The notes beneath the pieces are model-generated. The model had not been told where the DNA came from. It saw only the letters and a list, made by a program, of their open reading frames with translations, and did no database searches. DNA of 64,000 bases from Labilibaculum sp. GTDB taxonomy: Bacteria; Bacteroidota; Bacteroidia; Bacteroidales; Marinifilaceae. Every line of letters starts with the position of its first letter. Position 1 is the first letter of the stretch. The DNA lies in NCBI GenBank assembly GCA_016342745.1, contig JAEINT010000020.1, positions 1 to 64,000 on the forward strand, written 5' to 3'. The translations under genes and the position numbers were made by a program. Positions 32,810 to 42,070 of this stretch are shown here, piece by piece.

Positions 32810-35214
32810 TATTTGGCTAGTTTTATGGTGATAAATTGATTTCCGTCTGCTCCTACTTTAGCTCTAAAGTGGATTGTATTTGATTTTTTACTCCAAGCAA
32901 ATTCTATCTTTTTCTTTCCTAAAAATACTTTTTTAGGCTCCTTACGAATGTTATGAATTACCCAATTAATCACTTTTTTACTTGCTTTGAATGTCTTGCC
33001 CTTTTCTGTAGTAAGCGCCAAATTCAATTTCGAATTAGATGTCTCTGACACAAAATTTAGCAATTCGTACTGTCCTTTTTCAAAAGCATCAGGAGTTTCT
33101 CCATCATCGTTATACAAATGTCCTTCACTTGTCGTGATTGATTGATCATGATAGTAATGCAATTCCAGGTTTTTAATTGAATAAGCTCTTGTATTTAGCA
33201 TTCCATTCATCATTGGAATAAAAGAACCTCCACGTACAAATACAGGAAGCTGATCTTCTCTTGTTTGAATCGTATAGCTTTTGCCGCCTTCATATTTCTT
33301 ATTCGACACAAAATCAAACCATACCGAATTAGCAGGCATATACACTTCTTTTTCTTTCAATCCTGCATCCGTAATGGTCGACACTAAAAAAGCATCTCCC
33401 CAAAGGTATGTATCCGAAATAGACAGTAATTCTTTGTTGTCTTGCTCTTCGAAAAACAGAGGACGCATTAAAGGCATTCCCGTCTGATTATTGTCGAATG
33501 CAATCGTATAATTGTAAGGCATTAACTGATATCTCAATTCGATAGATTTCTTTGCTAATGCTTTGGTTTTCGGTTCGCGAAACACAGGTTCCGATGGCAC
33601 TTCTTCTTGTGCATGTGGTCGAAATATTGGTTGAAAAACACCATACTGCAACCAACGAGTATACAATTCATCATCTAAATTATCTCCTGCAAAACCGCCC
33701 AAATCCGAATGCATGTAAGGAATTCCTTGTAAGCCCATTTGCAAGGAAATCTCCGTTTGTGGCTTCAATCCATCCCACGAGCGACTTACATCACCTGTCC
33801 ATGGAACCATTCCATAACGCTGCGAGCCTACCGCTCCTGCTCTCATTAAAATAAACGGACGCTTATTAGGGAAATCTTTTTGATATCCTTCGAAAACCAT
33901 TTTTGCCCAATAATGACCGTAAATATTGTGAACCTCATCGGCCGAACCATTCACATGCTGCAACTCTGTTGGATGAACCTCTGGCTCTCCTAAATCGCCC
34001 CACCAACCAGCAACGCCTTTGTTGGCTAATCCTTTGTAAATATTCCAAAACCAACTAATAGCTTTTGGCTTAAACACATCAATCAAACCTGTATTCCCAA
34101 AATAAAAATCGTAAGTATAAGGATTTCCAATTGAATCAGTTCCTAAAACTTCTTCTTTTACGGCTTCTTCCCATCGTTTTGATGTGGTTAGAACAAAAGG
34201 CTCAGTAATCAGGATTGTCTTTACTCCTTTAGCGTCAAAATCGGCAATCATTTTCTCTGGGTTTGGAAATGAATCTTGTTCAAAAGCCAAATTCCCCATC
34301 TCACCTTTCATCTCTTTTCCAAACCAAAATAGGTCCAGAATTATCGCATCAACAGGAATGGAATCTTTCAGAAACTGATCGATTGTTTCGACTGTTTCTT
34401 TTTGCGAATGATAGCCAAAACGACTAGAAAAATTGCCAAAACTCCAACGTGGCAACATTGGCTGACGTCCAGTTAAATTCGAAAATTCATAAGTAAAATC
34501 TTCCCAAGTATCTCCAACAACAATCTGATAAACTTTTCGACCACTAATACTTTCGTATCGCAGTGTATTGGTATTTTCGCTATCCAAATCCAGATAGCCA
34601 ATCGGTGCATTATCAAAATGAACCGCATATTTTTTAGAAGAGATCACCAATGGCATGGTGTAATTCATCAATTCAGATCTGGTACCGTAGCCATAGTGAG
34701 CTCTATTGTATAATTGCAATCTATTTCCTCTTCTGTTCATGCCCAAAACACGAGCACCACCACCAAATAGCACTTCATCTTTTTCAATTGTAAAATCGAT
34801 ATTTTCGGTAGAATCTGTTTTTACATATCCATTTTTTTCAGAAATTAATTCATTTCCTTTATAGCTATAGCTGATGTTAAAAGGCAATTTTGAAATCGCA
34901 ACCGAAATACCTTTCGAAGTATAAACGATGCTTTTCTCATTCTCAATCAAGTTCGAACTACCTGTGCAAGTCTCCAAAACAACTGCATGCGATTTTCCTA
35001 TTCCCATTTCCCCTTTCGGGATAAAGGCAGTTTCTACAATCTGATCATTGTAGAATTTTATTTCGTAATTTCCTTCATTGGTCATTACTTCCAGCTTTTC
35101 TTCACTCAATTTATGAGATTGATATACTCGCTGACTGTTTTGCGCAAATGCTGAAAAAGAAGCAAGTGCTGCAAACAGAAATACAGAAAAAAACAAGGCA
35201 ATTTTATTCGTCAT
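32809..35214 (-). CDS. GH31 alpha-glucosidase, exported
   Basis: An 801-residue family 31 enzyme with a signal peptide ending SFSAFAQ. The N-terminal beta-sandwich is followed by the barrel. The nucleophile Asp lies in GWWGDLGEPEVHP (near 406) and the acid/base Asp in GDVSRSWDGLKPQ (near 477), with MHSDLGGFAGD after. Two C-terminal beta domains end in QFITIKLAK. It releases glucose from the non-reducing ends of maltodextrins, the SusB-like step of glucan breakdown, and is probably periplasmic. It lies in the long glucan operon, 39 nt from the upstream gene, and overlaps the following amylase gene by one base. Confidence 0.93.
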   Translation of the reverse strand: MTNKIALFFSVFLFAALASFSAFAQNSQRVYQSHKLSEEKLEVMTNEGNYEIKFYNDQIVETAFIPKGEMGIGKSHAVVLETCTGSSNLIENEKSIVYTSKGISVAISKLPFNISYSYKGNELISEKNGYVKTDSTENIDFTIEKDEVLFGGGARVLGMNRRGNRLQLYNRAHYGYGTRSELMNYTMPLVISSKKYAVHFDNAPIGYLDLDSENTNTLRYESISGRKVYQIVVGDTWEDFTYEFSNLTGRQPMLPRWSFGNFSSRFGYHSQKETVETIDQFLKDSIPVDAIILDLFWFGKEMKGEMGNLAFEQDSFPNPEKMIADFDAKGVKTILITEPFVLTTSKRWEEAVKEEVLGTDSIGNPYTYDFYFGNTGLIDVFKPKAISWFWNIYKGLANKGVAGWWGDLGEPEVHPTELQHVNGSADEVHNIYGHYWAKMVFEGYQKDFPNKRPFILMRAGAVGSQRYGMVPWTGDVSRSWDGLKPQTEISLQMGLQGIPYMHSDLGGFAGDNLDDELYTRWLQYGVFQPIFRPHAQEEVPSEPVFREPKTKALAKKSIELRYQLMPYNYTIAFDNNQTGMPLMRPLFFEEQDNKELLSISDTYLWGDAFLVSTITDAGLKEKEVYMPANSVWFDFVSNKKYEGGKSYTIQTREDQLPVFVRGGSFIPMMNGMLNTRAYSIKNLELHYYHDQSITTSEGHLYNDDGETPDAFEKGQYELLNFVSETSNSKLNLALTTEKGKTFKASKKVINWVIHNIRKEPKKVFLGKKKIEFAWSKKSNTIHFRAKVGADGNQFITIKLAK

Positions 35215-35234
35215 CTTCAGAGATTGATAGTTCT

Positions 35235-35252
35235 TGTGATCGCCAGATCACA
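35235..35252. promoter_or_regulatory. Intercistronic hairpin (TGTGATC/GATCACA)
   Basis: A perfect 7-bp inverted repeat with a 4-nt loop sits in the 39-nt gap just after the GH13 stop at 35254. There is no T run, so it is more likely an mRNA-stability element than a terminator. Confidence 0.4.
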
Positions 35253-35253
35253 T

Positions 35254-37107
35254 TTATTTTAATTCTAAAATTACTGATGTGTTAGGAGCCAAAGAAATAC
35301 TTCCGTTCGAGAAATCATAAGTTTTCCCGCTAAGAACATCTGTTCCTGATGAAAATTGCTTCATACTTTCTTCGAACCTATTAAGCTTTAAATCTTGTTC
35401 CTTTTCGTTCTTATTAATTACAACCATTACCTTTTTATCGGAATTGCTTCGGAAGTAAACGTATGTATCATTTTCTGGAACGTAGTGCATTAATTTCCCT
35501 GTATGAATTACTGGATTTTCCTTTCTCCAATTCAATAGCTTCTTCAAGTAATTAAATGCTTCATTTTCTTTAGCAGTTCTTCCTTCAGCAGTAAAAGCAT
35601 TTTTTGCATCACCTTCCCATCCTCCAGGAAAATCAACTCGCATTTTACCATCTCCATCACTCTTTTTTCCTTCTAATAAAACCTCGGTTCCAGAATATAT
35701 TTGAGGAATTCCTCTAGTTGTTAAAAGGAAAGTCATTAGGTGTTTGAATTTCTGAATATCACCTTCGAAAGTTGACATGATGTAACCTGTATCGTGATTT
35801 TCTGCAAAAATGAACAGATTATCAGTATCTGGATAAAGATAATCCATGGCTAGTGAATTGTACAAACGAATCAATCCAGTATTCCAACCTTCCTTCTCAT
35901 TAAAAGCTTTTGTCATTGCTTCGAACAATGAAAAATCCATTACACATGGCAAGTTTGAATTGTAGCCATCATGATTTACGGCATCCTTTTGCCAGTAAGC
36001 AATTTCTGCTGGTGTGTTTAACCATGTTTCTCCGACAATATTCGAATTTGGATATTCGTTCATGATCGCACCTGAATACAATGCCATTGCATCCTTGTCA
36101 TTGTATGGGTAGGTATCTACTCTAATTCCTCCTAAATCGGCATATTCTATCCACCAAATGGTATTTTGAATAAAATAATTGATCACCAAATCATTCTGTT
36201 GGTTCAAGTCAGGCATGCTACTATCAAACCAACCATTAAAATTCTTTTCGTAATCTACTTTGGAAACGTATGGATCATTCGTAGTACTCTTGCGATGATT
36301 CGATTGGGTAAATTCAGGAAAAACATGAACCCAATCGCTTGAAGGTAGGTCATTCATCCACCAATGAACAGAAGCACAATGGTTGGTTACTACATCCATA
36401 ATAATTTTAATTCCTCGTTTTTTTGCTTCCGCAGATAAACGTGCATAATCCTCATTACTTCCATAACGAGCATCGATTTTGTAATAGTCTGATATTGAGT
36501 AATTATGGTAAGACACTCTAGCTTGATTGTCCTCCATTAAAGGCGTGTTCCAGATTGCCGTAACACCAAGCTCTTGCAGATAATCCAAATGATCAATAAT
36601 CCCCTGAATATCACCACCATGACGACCATCAGGGTTTTCACGATTCCATTTATCCAACATTCCGTCAACAGAATCATTCTTTGGATCCCCATTTGCAAAT
36701 CGATCTGGCATAATTAAATACACCACATCCGATGCATCATATCCTTTTCGATTGGCTGAATCTTCTTTTCTCTCTTTTAGTTCATAGGTATAACTTGCCT
36801 TCGTTTTACCATCCAAAGAAAAATTGATATCAAAATGCCCTGCCTTAGCTCCTTGCTTGATCATTAGATTAACAAACAAATAATTGGGCATATCTGTTTT
36901 TATAATGTCATCTATCCTAACACCAGCGTAATTAACACTTACATCGTACTCTGAAATATTATCTCCATGAATCAAAAGCTGTAAGCTCGGATTCTTCATA
37001 TCCACCCACCAAAACATTGGTTCTACCTTTTCAATTTTTAGATCTTTAGAAAAACAGTTTAAACTAAAGAATGAAATAAAAAGAAAAGAAATCAAATAAG
37101 CTCTCAT
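35254..37107 (-). CDS. GH13 cyclomaltodextrinase/neopullulanase-like enzyme, paralogue
   Basis: A 617-residue GH13 enzyme with the same layout as the gene at 24625: a signal peptide (LISFLFISFFSLNCFS), the N-terminal domain starting VEPMFWWVDMKNPSLQLLIHG, a catalytic barrel and a C-terminal beta domain. Catalytic residues are Asp in GIRVDTYPYN (near 329), Glu in VGETWLN (near 357) and Asp in FAENHDTGY (near 437). Third-site residues differ from the paralogue (AENHD versus PDNHD; GETW versus GEEW), suggesting divergence in specificity. It lies downstream of maltose phosphorylase, with a possible attenuator hairpin between them. Confidence 0.92.
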   Translation of the reverse strand: MRAYLISFLFISFFSLNCFSKDLKIEKVEPMFWWVDMKNPSLQLLIHGDNISEYDVSVNYAGVRIDDIIKTDMPNYLFVNLMIKQGAKAGHFDINFSLDGKTKASYTYELKERKEDSANRKGYDASDVVYLIMPDRFANGDPKNDSVDGMLDKWNRENPDGRHGGDIQGIIDHLDYLQELGVTAIWNTPLMEDNQARVSYHNYSISDYYKIDARYGSNEDYARLSAEAKKRGIKIIMDVVTNHCASVHWWMNDLPSSDWVHVFPEFTQSNHRKSTTNDPYVSKVDYEKNFNGWFDSSMPDLNQQNDLVINYFIQNTIWWIEYADLGGIRVDTYPYNDKDAMALYSGAIMNEYPNSNIVGETWLNTPAEIAYWQKDAVNHDGYNSNLPCVMDFSLFEAMTKAFNEKEGWNTGLIRLYNSLAMDYLYPDTDNLFIFAENHDTGYIMSTFEGDIQKFKHLMTFLLTTRGIPQIYSGTEVLLEGKKSDGDGKMRVDFPGGWEGDAKNAFTAEGRTAKENEAFNYLKKLLNWRKENPVIHTGKLMHYVPENDTYVYFRSNSDKKVMVVINKNEKEQDLKLNRFEESMKQFSSGTDVLSGKTYDFSNGSISLAPNTSVILELK

Positions 37108-37128
37108 ACAATTAGATTAGGTCATTAT

Positions 37129-37163
37129 AAAAATCAGGATAAGAGATACACTCCTATCCTGAA
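37129..37163 (-). terminator. Possible attenuator within the glucan operon
   Basis: On the minus strand, TCAGGATA...TATCCTGA forms an 8-bp stem followed by TTTTTATAA in the 72-nt gap between maltose phosphorylase and the GH13 gene. Partial termination here would lower expression of the downstream hydrolases relative to the cytosolic enzymes. Confidence 0.55.
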
Positions 37164-37179
37164 TTATTTTATTTATAAA

Positions 37180-39492
37180 TTAAGCGTGTTCGATCACCAA
37201 ACTGCTTGATTTTTCGATTACATATTCGTCATCAACAATAAAAATTGAGATATCTTCTCCTTCTTCATTAATAACGCCAACACCTTCTTCAGACACTCTT
37301 ACATTTACCAAGTTTCCTCTAAAGCGTACCTTAAATGAATAAGAAGTCCATCCTTTCGGAATTAGTGGATTTAGAACCAATTGTCCGTTCACCACTCGCA
37401 TTCCTCCAAAACCTTCAACAATCGCCATCCAGGTTCCCGCCATACTTGTTATGTGCAGTCCTTCATGAACCTCCATATTGTAATCATCAAGATCTAAACG
37501 AGATGTTCTTAAATACAAATCATATGCACCTTCGATATCACCAATTTTAGCCGCTAATATTGAATGAATACATGGCGAAAGTGACGATTCGTGAAGTGTT
37601 CTTGGCTCGTAAAAATCATAATTTTTCTTGATGGTTTCAAGCTCATATTGATCTTCGAACAAATAAATACCCTGCAATACATCTGCTTGCTTAATAAAGC
37701 ATGAACGCAAAATGCGATCCCAAGACCAGTGTTGATTAATTGGTCGAATTTTAGGATCCAAATCAGCAGCTAAAATTTGCTCTTTGTCCATGTATCCATC
37801 TTGTTGCAAGAAAACACCCGTTTTCTCATCAACCGGATAATACATGTTCTCAATAATAGCATTCCATTTTGCTGTTTCGCCTTCAAAATCGAACTTTAAG
37901 TTGTTCATAATTTCACCGAAACGAGCAGAATTGGTTTTTTGAACATGTTCCATTGCTTCTTGGGTATATTTCATACACCAACTTGCAATTGTACTTGTGT
38001 ACCAATTGTTATTAATATTATTTTCGTACTCGTTAGGACCAGTAACACCCAACATTACGTATTTGTTCTTTGCCTCTGAATAGTTTACTCTTTGACTCCA
38101 AAAACGTGAAATACCAATTAAAACATCCAAACCATATTCTTCCAAATATTTTTTATCATCGGTATGGCGAATGTAGTTGTAAATCGCAAAAGCAATTGCT
38201 CCATTACGGTGAATTTCCTCGAAAGTAATTTCCCACTCGTTATGGCACTCTTCTCCATTCATGGTTACCATTGGATACAAAGCTGCTCCATTCGTAAATC
38301 CTAATTTCTCAGCATTCTCAATTGCCTTTTGCAATTGCTTATGACGATATATCAGCAAATTACGAGTCACCTCTGGCTTCGAAGTACTCAAGTAAAAAGG
38401 AACACAATATGCTTCTGTATCCCAATAAGTAGATCCACCATATTTCTCACCTGTAAAACCTTTAGGTCCAATATTCAACCTTTCATCCTCACCTGTATAG
38501 GTTTGGTTCAACTGAAAAATATTAAATCGAATGGCTTGCTGAGCTGCAACATCTCCTTCAATTGTGATATCACTATTTGCCCATTTATCAGCCCAAGCTG
38601 CTACATGTTCATTCAATAAAGAGTCATATCCTTTTTGATGCGCTTCGCTAACAACTTTTTCAGCATCATTCATAATCTCAGTCTTGCTGTGATTTAATGA
38701 GCTTAATACACTTGCGTATTTACAAATTACTACTTCTTCGCCTTGGCAAATATCAACTACGACAGTATTGGATACATATTTTTCCTCTTCGATTAAAGAT
38801 GGAACAACTGTTTGTTTCTTATCATCTTTGTAAAGGTCATATTTCATCCCCATACAAACATGGTAATCCAACTTTTTAGTACGAGCAGTTATGTATCCTT
38901 CTCCTTTTACGGATTTGGTATTCAGGATATCCCAAAACTTCTCATCGTAGTTTGAATCCTCATTTGCCACATCAGCATCTAAATAAGGGTTAAAACTAAG
39001 CTGCCCATCAAAATTTAGTGCTTTAACAGAATATTTAATCGCCCCAACCTCTGAAGTAACAATACTAAGAAAACGCCTCGCTTCAATTTCAACTTGATTT
39101 CCACTTGACATTTCTGCTACAAAAGAACGCAACAAAACACCTTCTTGCATGTTTAAGGTTCGAACAAAATTACTCACCTTGCATTTTGCTAAGTCGAGCA
39201 TTTCACCGTTAATTAGGACATCTATACCAATCCAATTTGGCGCATTTAGTACCTTTGCAAAATATTCAGGATATCCATTTTTCCACCAACCAACTCTGGT
39301 TTTATCTGGATAGTAAACACCTGCAATATAAGTTCCTTGTAACGTTTCGCCTGAATAATGCTCTTCGAACATGGCACGTTGTCCCATATTTCCATTTCCC
39401 AGACTAAATATACTTTCAGACGCGCAGTGATTTTCAGGAGTAAAACCTTCCTCAATGATACACCACTCATCATGTTTTAAATATTCATTCAT
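37180..39492 (-). CDS. Maltose phosphorylase (GH65)
   Basis: A 770-residue inverting phosphorylase converting maltose and phosphate to beta-glucose-1-phosphate and glucose. The general acid is Glu488 in GVTGPNEYENN, matching Glu487 of Lactobacillus brevis maltose phosphorylase in position. The specificity loop HNEWEITFE (residues 417-425) is the maltose-type loop 3 of GH65, unlike the trehalose or kojibiose enzymes, and the phosphate-site HESSLSP lies near 620. There is no signal peptide, so it is cytosolic. Beta-phosphoglucomutase and an MFS transporter are immediately upstream in the same operon, completing the pathway. Confidence 0.93.
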   Translation of the reverse strand: MNEYLKHDEWCIIEEGFTPENHCASESIFSLGNGNMGQRAMFEEHYSGETLQGTYIAGVYYPDKTRVGWWKNGYPEYFAKVLNAPNWIGIDVLINGEMLDLAKCKVSNFVRTLNMQEGVLLRSFVAEMSSGNQVEIEARRFLSIVTSEVGAIKYSVKALNFDGQLSFNPYLDADVANEDSNYDEKFWDILNTKSVKGEGYITARTKKLDYHVCMGMKYDLYKDDKKQTVVPSLIEEEKYVSNTVVVDICQGEEVVICKYASVLSSLNHSKTEIMNDAEKVVSEAHQKGYDSLLNEHVAAWADKWANSDITIEGDVAAQQAIRFNIFQLNQTYTGEDERLNIGPKGFTGEKYGGSTYWDTEAYCVPFYLSTSKPEVTRNLLIYRHKQLQKAIENAEKLGFTNGAALYPMVTMNGEECHNEWEITFEEIHRNGAIAFAIYNYIRHTDDKKYLEEYGLDVLIGISRFWSQRVNYSEAKNKYVMLGVTGPNEYENNINNNWYTSTIASWCMKYTQEAMEHVQKTNSARFGEIMNNLKFDFEGETAKWNAIIENMYYPVDEKTGVFLQQDGYMDKEQILAADLDPKIRPINQHWSWDRILRSCFIKQADVLQGIYLFEDQYELETIKKNYDFYEPRTLHESSLSPCIHSILAAKIGDIEGAYDLYLRTSRLDLDDYNMEVHEGLHITSMAGTWMAIVEGFGGMRVVNGQLVLNPLIPKGWTSYSFKVRFRGNLVNVRVSEEGVGVINEEGEDISIFIVDDEYVIEKSSSLVIEHA

Positions 39493-39525
39493 GATTGATT
39501 TTCTTTAAATAATCTACCTCGGATC

Positions 39526-40173
39526 TTAAAAGTTTAATTGAGCCATAGAGAACCCAACAAATCCGGGCACGACTATATTTGCTTTTCCCAAAACCTCTGG
39601 AGAACCAATTCCAACACACTTCATGTTGCCATTTATTGCAGCTTCAACTCCTGCTTCAGCATCTTCAAAAACCACACAATCTAAAGGATCTACATTAAGC
39701 AGCTGAGCTCCTTTTAGGAATACCTCTGGATCTGGTTTTGCATTGCTTACATGAGTACCATCAACAATAGCATCAAAATAATTGGTAAGCTCTAATTGAT
39801 TAAGAATGGTCATTGCGTTCTTACTTGCTGAACCTAAAGCAATTTTCACTCCTTTTGATCTAAGCTCATTCATAAATTCTTTCACACCTGGAAGAATCTC
39901 ATCAGGAGTCATTTTAAGAATGTACTCCAAGTAGTTTTTATTTTTTTTCTCAGCCAATTTCAATTTGGTAGCTTCGTCAAGTTCAACTTTACCAATTCCA
40001 AGAAGAATCTCAAGAGAAGTCATACGACTTACTCCCTTTAATCGTTCATTGTCTGCTTCGGTAAAATCAAAACCCAATTCATTTGCTAAACTTTTCCATG
40101 CGATGTAATGATACTTTGCTGTATCAACCACTACTCCATCCAAATCAAAAATACATGCACTTATCTTTTCCAT
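39526..40173 (-). CDS. pgmB: Beta-phosphoglucomutase
   Basis: A 215-residue HAD-superfamily enzyme converting beta-glucose-1-phosphate to glucose-6-phosphate. The nucleophile is Asp10 and the acid/base Asp12 in FDLDGVVVDTAKYHY. The cap domain follows (ERLKGVSRMTSLEILLG, typical of this enzyme), then LGSASKNA (motif II Ser), a motif III Lys in NAKPDPEVF, and FEDAEAGVEAA. Linked to maltose phosphorylase (33 nt away), its assignment is secure. It is cytosolic. Confidence 0.95.
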   Translation of the reverse strand: MEKISACIFDLDGVVVDTAKYHYIAWKSLANELGFDFTEADNERLKGVSRMTSLEILLGIGKVELDEATKLKLAEKKNKNYLEYILKMTPDEILPGVKEFMNELRSKGVKIALGSASKNAMTILNQLELTNYFDAIVDGTHVSNAKPDPEVFLKGAQLLNVDPLDCVVFEDAEAGVEAAINGNMKCVGIGSPEVLGKANIVVPGFVGFSMAQLNF

Positions 40174-40195
40174 CAGTATATCAAATTTTATAATT

Positions 40196-41521
40196 TTAAT
40201 CTTCTTTTGTTTTAATAAAAAAGACTGAAACAGCCCCGAATAACATTAAGACACCGGCGAGTACCAAAATATAAATAGCTTGTTCTTGAAAGAATACTTT
40301 TAGAATTGTTCCTCCAAATACCCCACTAATAATTTGCGGAATTACAACTGTCAAATTGAATAATCCCATATAAACACCCATACTTTTTGCTGGTAATACA
40401 CCAGATAAAATTGCATATGGCATTGCTAAAATCGCAGCCCAGGCAAAACCAATTCCTATCATAGATACCAACAACATGTACTGATCGTGGAACAGGTAAG
40501 TTGAAATGTATCCTATACCTCCAAAAACAAGAGCGAAAGAATAAACAAATTTTCGACTTGTTTTTCTAATAAACCAAGGCATAAGAATGGAAAATAGAGC
40601 GGCAAATAAACTATAGGCGGCAAAACAAATACCAACCCAGTTCGCGGCTTCATTATATGCTGCAGAACTAGCATCGCCAATTGGCGTATGCCAATAATGC
40701 TGTGCTATAGCTGGAGTAGCATATACCCACATTAGAAATAGTGGAAACCACGAAAGAAGCTGTACTAAAGCAAGCTGCTTCATTGTTTTTGGCAAATTCA
40801 TTAATAATGAAAAGAAACTTTCTTTCTTCTCTTTATCTTCTGCTGTAATATTATTGTATGCCTCAAAATCCTCTGGTGAATGTTCTTTAGTTTTGAATAC
40901 TGTAACCAAAACACTCAATAGAAGAATTGAACCTCCTAAATAAAACGACCAAATCACAGAATCAGCGACCTCTCCTGCTGGAGCTTCATTTTGAACGCCA
41001 AGAGCAGTTAAAATAAACGGCAAAGCAGAACCAATTACAGCTCCGACATTAATCAAAAAACTTTGTACCGAATAACCAACATTTCTTTGCTCTTCAGGTG
41101 TCATATCTGCCACTAGAGCACGAAAAGGCTGAAAAGTAACATTAAATGAACCATCCATTACGGCCAACATAACTGCTCCAAATATTAAAGCACCAACACC
41201 ACCAGCCGAAATAACATTAGGTGCATTTGGCATAAAAAACATGGCTATCATTGAAAAAATAGCTCCTCCTAAAATATAAGGTGTTCTTCTACCAATTCTA
41301 GTCCAGGTTTTATCACTAGCAGCACCAACTACAGGTTGTATTAATAGCCCCATTACAGGAGCAACTAACCAGAATAATGATAATGAGTGAAGGTCGGCAC
41401 CCAAATTGGATAGAATTCGACTAGCATTTGCATTTTGCAAGGCAAAGCCAAATTGCACACCTAAAAAACCGAAACTCAGGTTCCAGATTTGCCAAAAGCT
41501 TAAACGAGGTTGTTTTTTCAT
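40196..41521 (-). CDS. MFS maltose/maltodextrin transporter (SLC45-like)
   Basis: A 441-residue inner-membrane transporter with 12 predicted helices. The start, LSFWQIWNLSFGFLGVQFGFALQNANASRIL, and QPVVGAASDKTWTRIGRRTPY belong to the sucrose/maltose:proton symporter (SLC45/GPH-like) group common in Bacteroidota glucan loci. It is the first gene of the minus-strand operon and would bring maltose made in the periplasm to the phosphorylase. A 550-bp leader region with palindromes and a LacI-type operator lies upstream. Confidence 0.9.
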   Translation of the reverse strand: MKKQPRLSFWQIWNLSFGFLGVQFGFALQNANASRILSNLGADLHSLSLFWLVAPVMGLLIQPVVGAASDKTWTRIGRRTPYILGGAIFSMIAMFFMPNAPNVISAGGVGALIFGAVMLAVMDGSFNVTFQPFRALVADMTPEEQRNVGYSVQSFLINVGAVIGSALPFILTALGVQNEAPAGEVADSVIWSFYLGGSILLLSVLVTVFKTKEHSPEDFEAYNNITAEDKEKKESFFSLLMNLPKTMKQLALVQLLSWFPLFLMWVYATPAIAQHYWHTPIGDASSAAYNEAANWVGICFAAYSLFAALFSILMPWFIRKTSRKFVYSFALVFGGIGYISTYLFHDQYMLLVSMIGIGFAWAAILAMPYAILSGVLPAKSMGVYMGLFNLTVVIPQIISGVFGGTILKVFFQEQAIYILVLAGVLMLFGAVSVFFIKTKED

Positions 41522-41923
41522 TGATCGTTGATTTTGTCTTTCAAAAAAAATGATTGACGTTTTAATTACAATACCATTGCTTGAATTGATTCAAAACAAT
41601 ACAATCTGCATTGCTGTATCAAAACAAACTAATTATGAAGATATAATTTTGGAATTTAGATCTAAGTACAAATCAATTTGATCTGCATTAAATAAGACTA
41701 ACTTAAGCATTTAACACCAAACTTGTGTTAAATGAATATTAGATCTGCTGCATTTCCATCATTCTATCTGGAAACGAGATCATATTAAAAAAGGAAGTAA
41801 TAAAAATTAAAGTCGGAAAAGAGGTTTCCCTCTGGGATCAAAAGTAGAGAAAAAATTACATTTAGTCAAAACATTGAAGTCACACCAATGCACGAAACTC
41901 AATAAAATAAGGCTAGACAACCT
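41522..41923 (-). promoter_or_regulatory. Upstream region of the maltose operon with palindromes
   Basis: No coding sequence. It contains TTGAATTGATTCAA (41581-41594), a perfect 10-bp inverted repeat, CATTTAACAC-CAAACTT-GTGTTAAATG (41708-41734), and two AGATCT words (near 41660 and 41743). These may be operators or leader RNA hairpins. No unambiguous promoter was found. Confidence 0.5.
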
Positions 41924-41941
41924 ATATCAAACGTTTGCAAT
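41924..41941. promoter_or_regulatory. LacI-family operator O1
   Basis: TATCAAACGTTTGCAATA contains the palindrome CAAACGTTTG (41928-41937), the classic shape of a LacI/GalR site. It lies in the gap between the regulator gene and the maltose operon. Confidence 0.7.
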
Positions 41942-42022
41942 AAATTTCAAAAAAAATGCATTTTTTATTCAAACAAAGCTAATTTCATTATCAAAATTGG
42001 CAATCAAGCATCAAAAAGGCAT

Positions 42023-42046
42023 AAAAAAAGCTGCAATAAAGCAGCT
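42023..42046 (-). terminator. Rho-independent terminator of the LacI-type gene
   Basis: On the minus strand, AGCTGC-TTTAT-GCAGCT followed by seven T, 25 nt after the regulator stop. Confidence 0.85.
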
Positions 42047-42070
42047 CTAAAAATATCTTCCTATATAATA

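Noticed and set aside
35235-35252. TGTGATC...GATCACA as a CRP site
   Set aside because: The TGTGA and TCACA halves are separated by 8 nt, not 6, and it lies in an intercistronic gap, so an mRNA hairpin is more likely.
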